This document shows, in pieces, positions 63,880 to 64,000 of a stretch of 64,000 nucleotides of DNA (positions are counted from its first letter, which is position 1; the number at the start of each line of letters is the position of its first letter). The DNA comes from Flammeovirga yaeyamensis. Lineage in GTDB: Bacteria; Bacteroidota; Bacteroidia; Cytophagales; Flammeovirgaceae. The translations under genes were made by a program, and so were the position numbers. The notes beneath the pieces are model-generated. The model was not told the origin of the DNA, did not search any database, and saw only the letters and a list, made by a program, of their open reading frames with translations. Where the stretch lies: assembly GCF_018736045.1 (NCBI RefSeq), contig NZ_CP076133.1, forward strand, positions 248,001 through 312,000, in the 5' to 3' direction.

Positions 63880-64000
63880 GTAGAGTAGAGCCTGATAGCT
63901 CTCTCAGTTTAAATAATTATAAATGTAATCATTTTGAGAAAACTATCAGAACCCCTTCATCAAACCGTACGTGAAGTTTTCCCTCATACGGCTTACCGAT
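63880..64000 (-). mobile_element. Group II intron, 3' end (domains V and VI)
   Basis: On the minus strand AAGCCGTATGAGG-GAAA-ACTTCACGTACGGTTT (about 63994-63962; shown in parts) is a classic 34-nt domain V with the AGC triad and a GAAA tetraloop. Domain VI follows: GATGAAGGGG, the stem CTGATAG / CTATCAG, and the terminal CTCTACTCTAC typical of Bacteroidota group II introns, ending near 63880. The reverse-transcriptase ORF would lie beyond the right edge. The 3' exon begins with the leader or coding frame of the HNH gene. Confidence 0.85.

Noticed and set aside
1-64000. CRISPR arrays, rRNA and tRNA genes
   Set aside because: No regular spaced repeat array and no conserved rRNA or tRNA sequence was noticed on either strand. 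The only dispersed repeats are the REP-like palindromes.

Overview
The window is AT-rich DNA from a marine, polysaccharide-degrading member of the Bacteroidota, most like Flammeovirga or a relative in Cytophagales. The signs are SusC/SusD pairs, type IX secretion (T9SS) C-terminal sorting tails, many lipoproteins, a one-protein hybrid two-component regulator, promoters of the TTG / TAnnTTTG type, no obvious Shine-Dalgarno sequences, and a GH16 agarase-like enzyme. The genus is an inference from gene content. No rRNA, tRNA or CRISPR array was seen.

Layout. 1-3870 (minus): a sulfatase, a PF10091/GH144-type glucanase and a truncated GH3 beta-glucosidase in one operon. 4288-6577 (plus): cobT-cobS-cobC, the last steps of cobalamin nucleotide-loop assembly. 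6567-14663 (minus): a small lipoprotein, a small membrane protein and a giant T9SS-exported S8 peptidase. 14860-17446: a TrmB-type regulator with a good candidate operator, divergent from an unusual zinc-ribbon SDR protein. 17934-19487: a kelch/Asp-box lipoprotein flanked by a ~120-bp direct repeat.

19902-47429 is the core of the window: a beta-mannan utilization locus. The minus-strand half carries a hybrid two-component regulator, a secreted multidomain GH5, a membrane-anchored AraC protein, a DUF4493 lipoprotein, a DUF4493-GH5_8 mannanase, a lipoprotein sulfatase, a GH5_7 mannanase, cellobiose/mannobiose 2-epimerase, GH130 mannosylglucose phosphorylase, a sodium/solute symporter, a GH26 mannanase and a nucleoside-hydrolase-like lipoprotein. 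Divergent from it are SusC, SusD and a surface glycan-binding lipoprotein. The epimerase-phosphorylase-symporter-GH26 block has the same order as the mannobiose pathway described in Bacteroides fragilis. Inferred flow: surface GH5 enzymes and the sulfatase cut and desulfate mannan; SusCD imports oligomers; periplasmic GH26 makes mannobiose; the symporter takes it into the cytoplasm; the epimerase makes mannosyl-glucose; GH130 gives mannose-1-phosphate and glucose. A shared AGKKGTACTTTTTT-like motif lies upstream of both mannan transcription units.

47692-50914: a GH16 agarase-like enzyme and a CotH protein, both with T9SS tails. 50967-63863 is an accessory stretch: a CHASE3 histidine kinase, an exported DinB protein, a SpoIIE-type phosphatase with a membrane domain, and a string of small, mostly envelope-targeted unknowns, including an orphan MCE lipoprotein, an exported DUF695-RraB-like protein and a DUF4241 lipoprotein. 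It ends in an HNH endonuclease gene with a TTG start, which lies 17 bp after the 3' end of a group II intron entering from the right edge.
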